This document shows, one piece after another, positions 32,277 through 46,200 of a stretch of DNA of 64,000 nt (position 1 is its first letter; the number at the start of each line of letters is the position of its first letter). A program made the translations under genes and the position numbers. Source of the stretch: Astrocystis sublimbata (Eukaryota > Ascomycota > Sordariomycetes > Xylariales > Xylariaceae). Where the stretch lies: the NCBI GenBank assembly GCA_022453515.1, contig JAJNNY010000001.1, forward strand, positions 868,001 through 932,000, in the 5' to 3' direction. The notes under the pieces were generated by a model. That model was not told where the DNA came from. It searched no databases and saw only the letters and a list, made by a program, of their open reading frames with translations.

Positions 32277-35200
32277 TGCAGCACAGAAAGCTTTCACGAT
32301 CTCCACCGGTGCTCGCCGGGCCCTGCAGCGCTGCCAGCGCCCGGAAGCAGCCCTGGGCCCTGCGCTCTGAGCCCTGAGCTGGAGCTGGAACTGGAACTGC
32401 ATCTGCCCGCCCGACTTACACAATTAGACACCAATTGTTCACCCCATTCTCCAGTTCATCTCGGGAGCTGCTGCTACAGTACCTACTTCTGAAACAGGGT
32501 CCCTTAGTCGTCAAGATTTAGTGGCCCTGCCTACGATTAGCTAGGCTCTCTTATCTATTTATTTATTTTTGGGTTGGTCGGAGGGACGGAGGGATGGAGG
32601 GACAGGCAAGGTTGCATCCACAATGACGATTTGGTCCCCGCTCCCAATAATATTTCTTCATTCATCCATCACAGCACTCAAGGTACAGTACCCCTCACTA
32701 AATCGATATATCAGCTATATCGTCTTAAGCAGTCCATGCTTCGACCAGGCCATGGAAATGGATATGGTTTCATTCCCAATCCCGACTCTCTGCCTTGGAC
32801 GTGACTGGGGAATTGAGCTCATTTTAAGTATGTGTCACATCCCACTCGCCACCCAAGTTGTACTACTTGTCATATGATGATATATGTACATATTCTCTGC
32901 ACAGGCATACAGGGTTGCCAATGTGCAAGTTTAGCAGTGGGAGCCGATGCGGCAAGGTGCACGGGAGACGGGAGATGCCCCTAGTTACATCTGCATATCA
33001 GAGCTCACATACACAATATGACAGTTATATGCACTTTCGAGCCATTGACGAGAGAGCTTTATGTGAAGCAGCGCTGGCCCAAGAATATGTTGGTGTGTCG
33101 AATTACGCCAGCCAAGCGCCTCTAAAGTCAAGCTTTCAGTTTCACGCCTCTCAAATTAGGTGCTGATGACTTCATGTGATACCACATGCTGTAACGGAGG
33201 CACAACGAAACCAAACAGGATCCCAAGGCCGAGGTCGTTCAACCCTCAGTATTGTCCGACGCATTATGCAAAAAAAGACATGCTCTCATCGACTGTGGAC
33301 GAGCTGGAGACAATCGAAGACGCCTGAGGTAAGGGAACGATCGATATCCTAGCCGGGAAGTAAGAATACGTCTGTGCCGCTTTCAAGGCCCAAGCTATCT
33401 TCATGGGATTGCTATTGTTTCCCCGGGCCTGGGTTCGTGTAATATCATGGCATTGTTAAGGTATGATTAGCCACGATGAAAAGAGTCGGTTTCGAAGGAT
33501 ATTCTCATGCCAGTAGCAGTGCAACACACAGACACAGCCTCCTCGTCAACCACCGTCGCAGTATACGTGTGTGCGTAGCAGGCCATTTAGCCAGACATAC
33601 CTACCTACCCGGAAATTCCATAGCTGCAGGTGTACAGCTATGGTGTGTTGAGGGTTAGCAGCGACTCGCCCGCCGTAATGGAACTGCAACTAGGTTCAAA
33701 ATGATATTGCAACAACGACAGGGTCAGACCAATCCAACGTCAGAATGGTCATTAGACGAGTCTCAATATTTCCACCCGTAAGTAAGCATAGGGTATAGTC
33801 ACTCACATCTTCAGCTTCACGACCACTGAGTTGGCTCGTTGTCGCTGTATATGACGCTTTCTAGATAGCAATTCGATGGCAAACCTTCTGGGTAACAATT
33901 TTAATTCCGCATCGTCGCTACGTAGTGTGCTGCTGAAAGAAAATCAAGTATTGGCCTGACCTGTCGAGCGTTATGTGTGCCTGTCATGAGCCACGACACG
34001 GCTATGACCAGGTCCAAAAGTGTCGCTCATGTTTTATGCTGGTCCATACACCTCTGGGCGCAAGCCATCAAATAGTCTCCTGCTAAGCTGTCCCAAGTAT
34101 TGAACGACTTGCAATATATTGACGACGTCCCGGTTGAGGAGAACTCGGTTTCTCAAGTGGATAGACAAATTTGAGCGGGAGACAGTCTCCAGACACCTCG
34201 ACAGCAGCGAAAATCTAGAAATACAACTATTGGCGAACACCCCTTGCCGAAGCCGCTGATAGGGGCCTCGTTGAAAATGCTGAAGAGGTTACCAATTATT
34301 GTCTCGCTTCTCTGAAAGAGATTACCAAGCTCCGACTTCGTGTGAATCATCAAGCGTTACGTGCATTTTGCACCCGACCTGGACAAGAGGCTGACAGCAA
34401 TAGCCGCGCAATTACCGGAAGAATCATAAACAAGAGGCTGGGGGGTATCTGCCTCCATCTGTACTTACCCAATGGTGAAAAGATACCTTGCAACGCATCG
34501 CTGGTTGCAGGGAATAAGATGCGATTTATTAGAACGACAACAAGGGTTTGGTCAGCATTTGGAGTGCTATTTAGATCCGTTCCGCATCATCATTTTCTTA
34601 CAAACATCCGAATTCGAGAGGGAATGAGACGCCCAAGCTCCAAGATGTATGTGCCTGGAGTGTGAGTCTTCTTCGCCTGAAGATTGTTTTTTTGACATGC
34701 GCCTCTTGGTAGGTACACAAGTAGATATATGGCTGTGCCTAAATTAAGATACCTAGGAAAGATAAGGTGACATGCTTCTGCGCATACAGTTGTGAAAATA
34801 CCACCCTACCTTATGCTTACCGTCACAACGCATCCCATACGTATTGCGGGTGTCGTAGTTCAACGGTCTTCGGCCAAGCAGATCTAACCGAGCATTTCTA
34901 AGCACGGGCGACATGTGGAATGCTCTTGGATTCGAGGAAATCGCTTCAACATTACCTTCAATCGGCCATTGCTCTATACCGTCAGAACTGCTTCCCGCAT
35001 CCTAACCCGGACTCTGCTGAGTAAGCTAGTTCACTCGCTCTATCTAGGTACTGCGTAATAGTCAAAGTTACTGCTTCTATGTGAAGTCGGTTATCTTTTA
35101 TCAACACTGGCCAGGCTACAACCGCCCATGCTCGAAGCCAATGCTCGACGCTGACCTTACCGAAGGCCAGTCAAGCGAGATGCATTCAGCTAGCGATGAC

Positions 35201-37825
35201 AGCTCAATCTTCAAGATCTGGCCCGCCGGCGCTGGCAGCTGGGTCAGCTACGGACCGTGTTCTATCTATCTTATCCTAGTATGATCTCGGTCTGGTGTGC
35301 CGCGATCGCCAATCTGGTCCCCAAGTCCCAGGCAACCCATGCTTCAGGCCAGACCGTCAGGGCCTACTTCTGGCCTACCTGACCTAGGTGATCGGCTACC
35401 AAGATACGACTAGCGCTGCCTCGGCAGGGCCCAAACGCGCTACACCACGCTAGATTCCTGGCTGCTTGGCGAAAGGGCAGGATTGCTCCGTGAGAGGGCC
35501 TCGAGGGTCATGGTGAATAGCCTACAGTACTGTGGGAGAACGTGGCGAGCGTGGTAGGTAGTATCGTCGAATGATATTTATAGGTAGGCAGAACAATACC
35601 TAGAGAGGTAGCGAAGGTAGTCACGATAAGCCAGTCTTATGTGCATCAAATATCGTACCACGTGTAGGCGGCTGGCTTTCCTATCTAGGGGATTATCACG
35701 ACGGCTTTGCGCGCGTGGGATTATTCGCGGTATGGTGGTGGTACCTATTGACTCTCTTTTGCAGTCAGTGTGGTGGTGTGCAGGCGTGGGCTGGAGGGAT
35801 TATCGGCCGCTTGCCGAAAATAAGTGGGATGGGATGCAGCAAGAGAATGTCATCTCTCGTATTCATGAGCCCACTCTAGCCGTTGTACCTGCAAGGCTTA
35901 CATGTTATGTCACTGCTGGCCTCTCTGCCTTCCCAAAGCAGAGTCCAATGGTAGGCTAAAGACCGGTACGATCGGGATCTTGGAGGTGAGCCCCTCAGCC
36001 CCGAGTCATCGTCCTCTCCGTCTTACAGCGCACAAAGTTCCAATATCGACAAGGCAAGCAGAAGTAGATGCTTTGAGGGAGTGGATGCCGATACGCAGAA
36101 GTACCAAAGGAAGCTGGCGATTTGCTGCCGGGATCATCGATAGACAAAGAGTTCGTTCGGAGACCAAGCCGGTCTCGATGCGGGCACTAAGGCTAGGTAG
36201 GTGAAGCTTCTTGGCACTAATGTACACTACCTACGGTGTGCGGCTAGTAGCTAATGCCATCAACTTTGCTCGATACTACCTGTTCTACGGTCAGCTCGGG
36301 TAGCGGCGTGGCGGTCATAGATTGTGAAAGCACCCCCATTCAAAGGTTCCTCAACTACCTATTCACACGCACGCCCAGGGGCAATTTACACCACCGTATC
36401 TATCCGCTAGGCTCGCCTCAGCAATTCAGCCCAGTTCCTACCTAAGGTAGGTACCTACAGACTGCATCCTATTCGATCCCACATCGCAGGACACGTGTAT
36501 GGTGGACAATCTTTCCTCGCTCATTAGCTACCCATACGTATGAGATGTTCTTCTGTCCTATAGCCTGCATCGCGTATTATGCAGAGGTGAGAATGAGATA
36601 CCTGACCGCCGGAGAAAGTAGGTAATCTCAGCTTACTTTTACTTGCCCACTCTTCATCTTTTTGCTCGGTATCTAACCGGTAGGTAGCGTCGGTAATACT
36701 ACCACATTGCACTATGAGAAAACGCCGCCGTTGCGGATCATGCTACGCTAGACCGATACGAATCCACTATCTTCTAGCGTATCAATATCTATGATGCTCT
36801 GTTCATTGAAGTTTTGCAGATTAGTGCTTGACCTGAGACATTGAAGACTCCCGTCATCCATCACGAGCCAGCACTGTACTACCGTCTCCATGTACGCACT
36901 ATGATACGAGTACTTTTCATCGCGATAGAGCAAGGTACTGTGGCCTCTTCTCCATCCAAGCTTTACGAGTACACACACACAACACACACATCTTTGAACA
37001 TTCAGGCTGATTGATGGGTGGTCTGCAGTATTCGTACATGTAGAAAACTATAGGCGTGGTGTAACATCTCTGCACAGCGCTGCGCCCGTATTGGTCTCCA
37101 TTATTGGGATCGCGTAGCCAGTCGCCAGGCCTCGCCTCGATCCATAGAAACAAAACAGTAAGTACCGAGAGTACCTATCAGCAGCAGCGCTAATACCTAT
37201 ATCACCTACCATATTAACGTAGATCTCCAGGTATCACTTGGAGACTGGTCAGTGCCCATCCATACCCATGCGACGGATCATGTTCGTGCTTATGGACCTA
37301 ACCGACTGACCATCCTGGCATCCTGGCATACGGCATAGGACAAAGTACCAGACGAGCAACCAACAAACCATTCAAGCCACTGCACATCGGAGCATTTTGG
37401 CCATGCGAGCTGCCCCGTCTTGAGCTTGCACTAACCGGTGCAGACAATGGACTTTTTTTCATCCATACCCAATGGTCAGGATCGCTCGGCGTGGGGATGG
37501 AGCACTCTAGCGTTCGGTTCGCATCTAGCCGCAGGTTGCCATCAAGATGGGTTTTTTTTCCCTTTCTTGCGCTAGGTGGGCGAGTGGGCAAAGAGTCTGA
37601 ACAGTGAGAACGGGCACTTGGTGGCTTGTTCTGATTCAGGTACCCGACCAGGACCCGACCAGTCGAGACGCCGGCTGACCCACGCGAGCAGCTCTCGTCA
37701 GCTAACGCATTTTCGACGCCAATACCACATAGCGCACCTAGTCGCCTAGTGTAGTGTCCAGAACTAACTGATCGTGCGGCTGGAACTGATAGCGCTCGGC
37801 GGCGGCGTGCAGCTAGGCGCAAGGG

Positions 37826-37885
37826 TCCTGGTCCTGGTCCTGGTCCGTCTTGTCCGATTTGCTTGATTCGCTTGATTCGCTTGAT
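37826..37885. repeat. Two adjacent short tandem repeats
   Basis: TCCTGG about 3.5 copies, then GATTCGCTT about 2-3 copies, 270 bp upstream of the GT2 start codon. Confidence 0.6.
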
Positions 37886-38020
37886 ATGCTTCGTTTCCAT
37901 TTGGTACTTACATACATAGTAGGTACTTATCTACCTACGCCTGCCCAGGCGCCCGGTTGTGACCCAAGCCCATGTGAACATAATCCCCCTGGTCCCCCTC
38001 CTCACAACCGGCACTGCCGC

Positions 38021-38046
38021 TGTTCGTTCGTTCGTTCGTTTGTTCC
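38021..38046. repeat. GTTC microsatellite in the GT2 leader
   Basis: Five to six GTTC units, about 110 bp before the GT2 ATG; probably in the 5' UTR. Confidence 0.7.
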
Positions 38047-38156
38047 TCTCTCTACTTCGTCTCTCTGCTTCATTGCCCGGGTAGTGGAGGCAAGCACCGA
38101 GCGAAGTCGTAGCCACTCGTTTCCCCCCTTCTTTCGCTTCACGACTGATCGCTGCC

Positions 38157-41056
38157 ATGGGCTTCCTCAAGTCGTACTTCGCGCCCGGCAAGGACAAGAA
38201 AGAGGAGGAGAAGAGCAGCAATAATGGCAAGGGCAAGGTGTCGGAGGTCCGTGAGACCAGCATGAAGCAGATCGGGGCTGGTAGGCCCGCTGTTCCCAGC
38301 TATCCTCCCCTGACCACGCCCAACTACTCCATCCCCGGCTCCCCGATGGGATCGCGACCAGCCTCAATATACCCCACAGGCGATTTTCGAAATGGGCCCC
38401 GCGAAAGTCTCCTCGATGTCAAGGCCGATGTTATGTGCAGCTGGCTCTACCAGCAGCAGTTGGAAAGGCAGTATGCGACCGGTATACTGCCAGGCGAGGG
38501 CGTCGTCCTCAAGAAGGGCCGGAATAACTATGCATGCTGCCCGCCGCAGCTCCAGGACATGAAGTACAGCCTGTACGATATGGCCATGGAGCTCAACGTC
38601 AAGGTGCGTGATCTACTACACGCCTTATTCCGTTAAGTGGCGACTAATACCCTGTTCGTGTTAGTGTGCGATGACAATCAACACAAGAGTGATCAATGTT
38701 ATTTTGGCAGCAAGACGTAGAAATTTTGAATACATTCCGCTGCCAGATGGATTACGACTGCAAGTCTTGCCGAGTATGCGGGATCTGCCCAAATGTCAGA
38801 AGCATCACTTCGCCGCCTTCATCCAGGATCTCCAGATCATGGTCGTTTGGGATGACGAGCCCAAGAAGGTTCTTGCACGGGCCGACGCTTTGGAACGCCA
38901 GTTGATGAAGATGATATGGGGAACTGGTGATCAGGAGGAGGAGGAGGAGGGGGAGAAGGGAGAGAAGGGCCCAGTGGTAGAAGTCACGCCAGTCGATCTT
39001 GAAGCTGCCACCAACTCCTCCGACAGGCGGATCAAGCTTACCAGCGCTCTCACCGTGGCCCTCACCACAGCTCTGTCCATCGCCACCCTGGGTATCGGTT
39101 TCAGAAAACTTGCCTATGAGGTTGCCATCGACAATTCATATATTCGCTTGGCACTTGTCGTGGTCAGCCCACTTCAATTATGGGTTGGCTACTTCTTCTT
39201 CCAGACCATCATCATCAACTTCTTCGAAATCTTCGGCCCTATCTCCGCTGTCAACCAGAACAGCAAGTACTACTCGGGAGTCGCTCCGCAGCGACTCGAT
39301 CGCGAGCACCATACACTGCCGCACGTCACCATCCAGATGCCAGTGTACAAGGAAGGCCTCAAGGCTGTCATCTTCCCAACTGTTCAGTCGCTAAAGCAGT
39401 GTATATCGACATACGAGCTCCAAGGTGGCACAGCCAACATCTTCGTCAACGATGATGGTATGCAACTCATTTCAGCCGAAGAAGCACAGGCCCGTCGCGA
39501 ATTCTACGACGAGAACAACATCGGCTGGGTGTCTCGACCCAAGCACAACCCAAACCCCGAGGATGGAGAGCAGCCATTCCTGCGCCGCGGGAAATTCAAG
39601 AAGGCATCGAACATGAACTACGCCATGATGGTCAGCAACCGTGTTGAAGAGAAACTTACCCAGATCGAGAGACCTGCTGGCCGGTGGACACAGGACAACG
39701 AAGCTGCCGCTTACGAACAGTGCTTGTCCGAGGTTCTGCAGGAGGATGAAGGCCGTACTTGGGCTGAAGGCAACATTCGTATCGGCGACTACATCCTCAT
39801 CATCGACTCGGATACCCGTGTGCCTGAGGATTGCCTGTTGGATGGTGTCAGTGAGATGGAGCAATCCCCTCAAGTCGGCATTCTGCAGTTCTCTTCCGGC
39901 GTTATGCGAGTCAGCTCGTCGTTCTTCGAAGGAGGGTAAGTCTATGCCTCTGCGCACTGTATCTGACCAAGGCTAACACACTTCTAGTGTCGAGTGGTTC
40001 ACCAACCTGATCTATTCAGCCATTACGTATACTGTGTCGATCGGTGATTCCGTTCCTTTCGTCGGCCACAATGCCATCCTGCGCTGGTCTGCCATCCAAG
40101 ATGCTGCTTCGTACCACGACGAGGACGGTTACGAGAAGTTCTGGTCCGAGTCCCACGTGTCAGAAGATTTCGATATGTCGCTCCGTCTCCAGTGTGCCGG
40201 TTATAGCTGCCGCTTCGCTTCGTACACCGGCGAGGGATTCCAGGAAGGAGTGTCTCTGACCGTATACGACGAGCTGGCGCGTTGGGAGAAGTACGCCTAC
40301 GGATGTAACGAGTTGATGTTCCACCCACTCAAGCACTGGCCGACTAAGGGTCCGATCACTCCGCTCTTCCGAAGGTTCCTGGGCTCCAGCATTCACCTCC
40401 CCAAGAAGCTTACCATATTGAGTTATATCGGCACGTATTATGCCATCGGTGCCTCGTGGATCATTACCCTGTTCAACTACTTCCTGACCGGTTTCTTCTA
40501 TGGTTTGTACGACAAATACTACCTCGATTCGTTCGCTATCTTCGTCTCCGTCATTGTCGTGTTTACCGGCTTTGGTAACGTCGCGCTTGCTATCCTGCGG
40601 TACCGTCTCAATCAGAAGACTCTTCTCGGAGCTTGTAAGTGTTTCTGTCATTCTTTGTACATCAGCAATAGCCAGAGACTAACACATTTACTCACAGTCT
40701 GGGACAACGTCAAATGGATCCCCGTCATGTCCATCTTCCTGGGCGGCCTGTCGCTGCACGTCTCTCAGGCGATCCTCTGCCACTTTTTCAGCATTGAAAT
40801 GACCTGGGGCGCGACGGCCAAGGAGATCGAAGAAGTTAACTTCCTCGACGAGATCCCCAAGCTGCTGAAGCGCTTCAAGGGCACCTTTGTCTTCTGCTTC
40901 GGTACCGTTGGCCTCATCATCGCCGGCATCTACGGCTTCCCCGAGGCGTGGCGCATCACCTACTTCGCGTCCATCTTCCCCCTCGCCTGGCTAGTGGCTT
41001 GCCACTTCCTCCTTCCTGTCGCCCTCAACCCTGCCTTGATGGTGTTCGCTTGGTAA
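38157..41056 (+). CDS. Family 2 membrane glycosyltransferase (fungal GT2, surface-growth type)
   Basis: Exons 38157-38603, 38665-39935, 39988-40634, 40698-41056; introns 61, 52 and 63 bp; 907 residues. The GT2 catalytic set is present: VNDDG near 412, IIDSD near 530, SEDFD near 631, then ELARWEKYAYG near 670, a form of the QxxRW motif in which Gln is replaced. Hydrophobic helices before the catalytic core (LTVALTTALSIATLGIG, ALVVVSPLQLWVGYFFF) and at the C-terminus mark a multi-pass, processive-type synthase. A Glu/Lys-rich stretch precedes the first helix. Sequence character matches the fungal GT2 described in Zymoseptoria and Fusarium, needed for hyphal growth on solid surfaces and for plant infection. 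Its polysaccharide is not settled. Not a chitin synthase: the QRRRW motif is missing. Confidence 0.85.
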
Positions 41057-43293
41057 TCAGTCAACCGCGATGCGTACCATCGTCGATGAAGTAATTTGTA
41101 ATTTATTTTATTGTTTAATTCGGAGTATAATCCCATGCCAAACTGGACAGCAATGGTGTTAGCATAGACAGGAAACTCAGAAAGGGCGTTTTATAATGTT
41201 TGGAAACTTGGGGGGCTTTGGGTAACGACGGTTGGAATGGAATGCTGCTTTTTTTTGAGATGTTACCTCTTTACCGTCACATGAGAAGCGGCTGTTCTTT
41301 CATGCCATTTTCAGTCTTTATCTTAGGGGTCGGATCTCGGCGCGCCTGATGGAATGAATATTAGTAACCTGGTATATATATAATGACCACTAGACTAAAT
41401 AATAATGTTTTTTGACGTCCATAAAATTCCATCTTGACTGTGCAATACAAAGTTGTATAAGAAGAAGAAAGAATGTAGTGAGTTGAAAAAGATGGAATAA
41501 CTCACACTGACTGGGTATCCAGAACCAAACATCAAAAGCAAAGACGTCTTATCTGCTTACCTACACACTTGAATCCAGCCGCGAACGGACCTCCTATTTA
41601 AGAGAAAAACAAGGAATGCGCAGCTTTCATATGCAGCCTTCCCATCCTCTGATGAACAGGTACTATACATGAACAGGAAAACCGATAGGGCTTTGAACGC
41701 CTCGCCCTTCAGCGGGCGACTTACACACCATACAGCACACAGCAACAGGCGCGTGCCCCACAGCAGAAGCAGCCATCGTATGATACTTACTTTCCTGCCA
41801 CCCACCTTCAACACCACGCTCCCTCGCACCGGGCAGACTAGCGAGACTACTTCATCATCTACTTCTCGCACTAATGCATCACGAGCACGAGCAATATTGG
41901 ATGCAAATCTTCAGCAGTTTTGCTTTTTATTTCTTGAGGGTTTCGTTGTTCGTGGGGGCGTAAGTAACCCAGTTAAAGTGGTGCCAATGAGTCTACCTCC
42001 TACTGCGTGTTGACCGGTCTCAAGGAGGGAAGACTAGTGTGTGTGTACCTACCAGGTAGGTATGTATACTACATCTACTATGATAGCATGAAAACCTCCG
42101 GCCATTAGAATCCAACGGACTGTAACTTAGAAGCAAAAAACAACACATGATCTGACCTTGACCTTATAGGCTTCCCGATAACCGGTCCTGTTCAGTAAGG
42201 AGATAGATAGTATGCGAGAAAGGTTTAGTTTCAATCGCCTGGGCTATTGTCAGGCTTGGTGTGCAAGGAATATAAGAAGTGTCACTGTTTCCTATGTTAT
42301 CCCAGCAGGTACTATTCAATAATGTAACTTTCAATTATCGTCCCTACCGTAGCAATTCGTCTTTTGGCAGAAGCAAAAAGCAAGGTCCAGCAGCCGTAGC
42401 AGATTACAACCAGATTTCAAGTAACCAAGATTCCTCCGATAGCAGTCACGCAATTGAGTACCAGAAATTAAAGAGCGTAAGATTTTATTCTTGATTGTGT
42501 GAATGAGCGACGTATACTTCCTACATGAATAAGATTCGCGACGAAGGCTCGTGCGAAAACAAGACTTGGTAGTTTGTAGTTTAGCTGATGTGTGTAATGG
42601 ATGATTTGTCAAATTTCAATTGCGAGGTTGCAATGACACTTCCGAAGCCCCGAAGCGATGGCATGATACTACGACCACAGCGAATGACTGTTTGCCCAGC
42701 CAGACGGAGATGTGCATAGGCTGCACTATTACGCACTCGTATTAACTTGTGTCCAACGCTAGCACGACGCGCTTGTTTGTCGTGCTTCGCTAATGGATTT
42801 GTTAATCATGCTCTGATCTTCATCGTGAGGTGCCCGAGAAAGAGGGAAGGAGCCGTCAGTTGATAGACCCTGAGGTATCGTTACACTTGGTCGCGTATCG
42901 CCGTGTACACGACAAGGAAGTATCAGTGTTACTGAAGCTGTCAGTTGATCACTTGCTCTTCGTCTTACTGGTCAAGATGTCGCATCGCCTTTGGAGCCTC
43001 CCATCCGGGTCTGCCATGACTTCCTGGTATACAGGCTGCGGCGGGTGATTCATGCTGACTTCGGCACAAGAGGTCTGAGTGTTGCCTCCTCGCAGCCTCT
43101 GTAGATCTGAGGTAAAGGTAGTGTGTTGTCCTCAAAGCGCGCAGAACGATGGCAGTCCAAAAACTGGACGCATCCCCTTGGGGTTGCGCAACTGCTTAAT
43201 CGGACAGCACGTTTCGGTGCGAACCGACCTTCTGACGTGATCAGCTATCGCGTGATACCCTTAACGCATGTTTGCTGTGCATACATGTGTCAA
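41057..43293. other. Intergenic, 2.2 kb
   Basis: GT2 3' flank and UPF1 3' flank. Small open frames of 60-120 codons without recognisable domains. TAGGTA palindrome at 42045-42062. Confidence 0.5.
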
Positions 43294-46200
43294 TCAATCA
43301 AAACCACTGCCAATTTGACTAGCAAATGCTGTGCTCACAGACTTTTCGTCATCGTCAACGCGGCGGCGGAAACCATTCGTATAAGAAGGGTATCCAGAGT
43401 TGTCCGCAACATGCTGTCTGAGACGATCGCTGTGCGCGTAGGAAGCCGGACGCGCACGAAGGGCGTCCAACCCAGCTCCTAGGCTTGCACCGCCTTGTCC
43501 GACACCCTTGCCGCCGATGACACTAGAGGTTGTGTCGGTGTACTCCGACGTAGCAACGCTCTCGCCGGCGACGCTTTCGGTGCCGCGGCCGCGACCCTTG
43601 TTGCTCATCCGTCCATTCGACCCGGCATTGAAGCCGGGTAGACCAGGCCACTGTTCAGCATTGAAGTTCGAAAACATATGAGGAAAGGCCGTGTTGCTTA
43701 GACCTGCGCCCCCGAGAGCCGAACTATGTATGCTGGAAACGTCATCGGGAATATAGGAGATCATTGAACTGGACTCCAAATCCTGATTGCGATGCTGCCC
43801 ATGGCTCGCGGCGTAGCTGCTGCCCGCACGACCGTTCGTGTAATTTGCGCCATAGGATGACTGCTGGGCACGCTGTCGGAAAGTGTTCTTGGGGCGACTG
43901 AACTGAAGAAGCGAAGTTTGAAGATTGGTCAATGGCCCTTCAACTAGGCACTTGCGTTCCTTGAAATGAACGAGGAGGTGATGCCATAAATCATGTTTGG
44001 AGAGAACCTTGGGGTTACCAATAATGACAACGCCGAACTTAGCACGGGTGAGGGCAACGTTCAATCGTCGAGGATCCGACATGAAGCCAATGCCTTGGTT
44101 GTCGTTGGAGCGAACACAAGATAAAACAATGAAGTCTTTCTCACGACCCTGGAAAGCATCTACGGATGCAACTTCGACTTCCTTGTACGATTCTTTCTTG
44201 AAAGTTCCCGTGTTCTGCATCGTCGTCACGATGTAGCTTCGTTGACCCTCATACGGAGTAATGACACCAATGTCACTCGGGCGTACTCCAGCCTTGAAGA
44301 ATCGCGTCACGGTCTTCTCCACGTTGGATGCTTCCGTTCGATTGAGGTACGAAGTGCCCGAAGCGGAGATTTCTTCGTTACCGAGATTGGACCAAAACAT
44401 CATAGGCATCTCGGCGACAGGCCAAGGGAAGTCGACGTCCTTGCGAATCCGACTGGGTGCCGAAACACCATTTTGCAAAGACCCTTCGTAGAACATGTTC
44501 GACGGAAATTCGGAAAGGCATGGATGCATGCGGTACTGGATTTGGAGCCGGATAGGAGTGAACCCTAGTCGCACCAAACGTTCAAACAGTGACTGGTTCA
44601 AGCCAGCCTTGGCAGCCTTCTTGTTCATGATGACTGGTCCCAACTGTTTATGGTCACCAACTAGAACGACCTGTTTGCAACCGAGAACGAGAGGAATCAT
44701 GCATTCTGGCTCAGCGGACTGAGTTGATTCGTCGATGAGCACGTTGCGAAACTTCATCTTGGCCAAGCGCGGGTCTCCGGCACCAACGCACGTGCAGCAT
44801 ACGACATCAGCATTGCTGAGTATATCGCGTTCAGCAGCTCGAGTCAACTGCTTGAACTTCTTTTCATCCTGGCTAGACAGTTCTCCGTACTCGCCTTTGA
44901 GCTGAGACAACTTCATCAACTCTGGGTTGCTGTCAAGCATGCGAACTTGCTCGTGAAGAGCCAGGAAGCTGACAGATGACTCTACATCCTCACGAGATTT
45001 GGCAGTCAGTCGGACCACCTTCAAGCCAGTCAGGTTGATGCGTTCACAGAGTTGGTCGACTGCGACGTTCGAAGGGGCGCAGACGAGAACTTGGCCGTTG
45101 TCTTGTTTCGCAAGATGATATATGATGGTAGCCGAGGTGACCGTCTTGCCGGTACCCGGTGGACCTTGGATCAAGCTGAGTGGCGTGCTGAGAACGGTCT
45201 TGATGGCAACAATCTGGCTAGCGTTCAGCTCTGGGAGACCCGGAGCACTGAACTTCTTAGGTAATGTGGTCTTCATGGGCCCAGCGGCGACCTCGTGGCC
45301 AAGAAGTTTGTGAAATATGTAACCGGAGACACTGAACTCGTCTACTGCGAAGTTTCGCATGGCCACCTGCATGCGGTCGTATGAGGTGGCCTTCCAGACG
45401 TAGTCGGCGGAAAAGTTATGAGTACATTCGGTCGGGACAGACTTATCGTTGCCGGTCTTGCGCAGTTCTAAAGTCACCTCATCAGACTGGTTGTTTGGGA
45501 TCTTGATGACATAACCAACTCCCTCCCAGTTAGGGCGTAGCTCTCCCTTATACTTGAGGCGCATTTCATCGCCGACTGCCAGCTTCACGTCGCCGGACTC
45601 CAACTTGGGGAAGGTAAAGCTTGCTATGTGCTTGTAGTTGAGACCGACGTCCCATCGAACAATCAAACCATCCTCAGACTGGGCCTCTTTGAGCTTCTTG
45701 TCGTAGTCGGACTCCATCTTGACCAAGGGCCCGAATATGTTCTGATACTGATACGGATCCTCGTATTTCAGAAGAACGGGAAGAGGATCGTCGTCGATAC
45801 TAGCAGCCTTCTCCAAGTCGGCGACGGTGGCATTAGCATCGTCCTTCCACATCTCCTCCAGCTTGGCAATCTGCGGAGGGGTCAGGTGTCGGGCACGGAG
45901 CTGCTCGGCGTCGGTGGGCGAGGAGACGAGCCAGCTGAGAAAGGCACGGTCTTCGATCAAGGGCTGCCATCTGGAAATATCCCAGCTCATGTCCTTGGAC
46001 GAGGAATTGGCGGCGCAAGGCTGACGGCAGAGAAGGACGACGACGGTATCGGACTTGGCAGGGATGAAGCCAAGGAGAAAGACATTCTTGGTGCCGCAGT
46101 TGTAGCACTCGAGGGTGGTGTCGCCGAGGGCGGATTCGGGGTGCAGCTGGACTTCCTTGTGGCGGGCTCGGACGAGGTGGTTGACGATGTGGGAGGAACT

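Larger units (their letters stand above)
31744..38156. other. Gene-poor stretch of 6.4 kb
   Basis: Starts with the trehalase promoter and leader and ends with a CT-rich leader of the GT2 gene. In between I recognise no protein, RNA gene or transposon. Open frames are short and carry no domain pattern. It holds several microsatellites and TAGGTA motifs (36.2 and 36.44 kb). A possible relic at 34.03-34.35 kb is listed under findings. Confidence 0.5.

Noticed and set aside
34850..34930. tRNA-like GCGGGTGTCGTAGTTCAACGG
   Set aside because: The start resembles a tRNA D-arm, but no B-box or acceptor stem follows.
38157..41056. Chitin synthase identity for the GT2 gene
   Set aside because: QRRRW and chitin synthase-specific motifs are absent; the pattern matches another fungal GT2 group.
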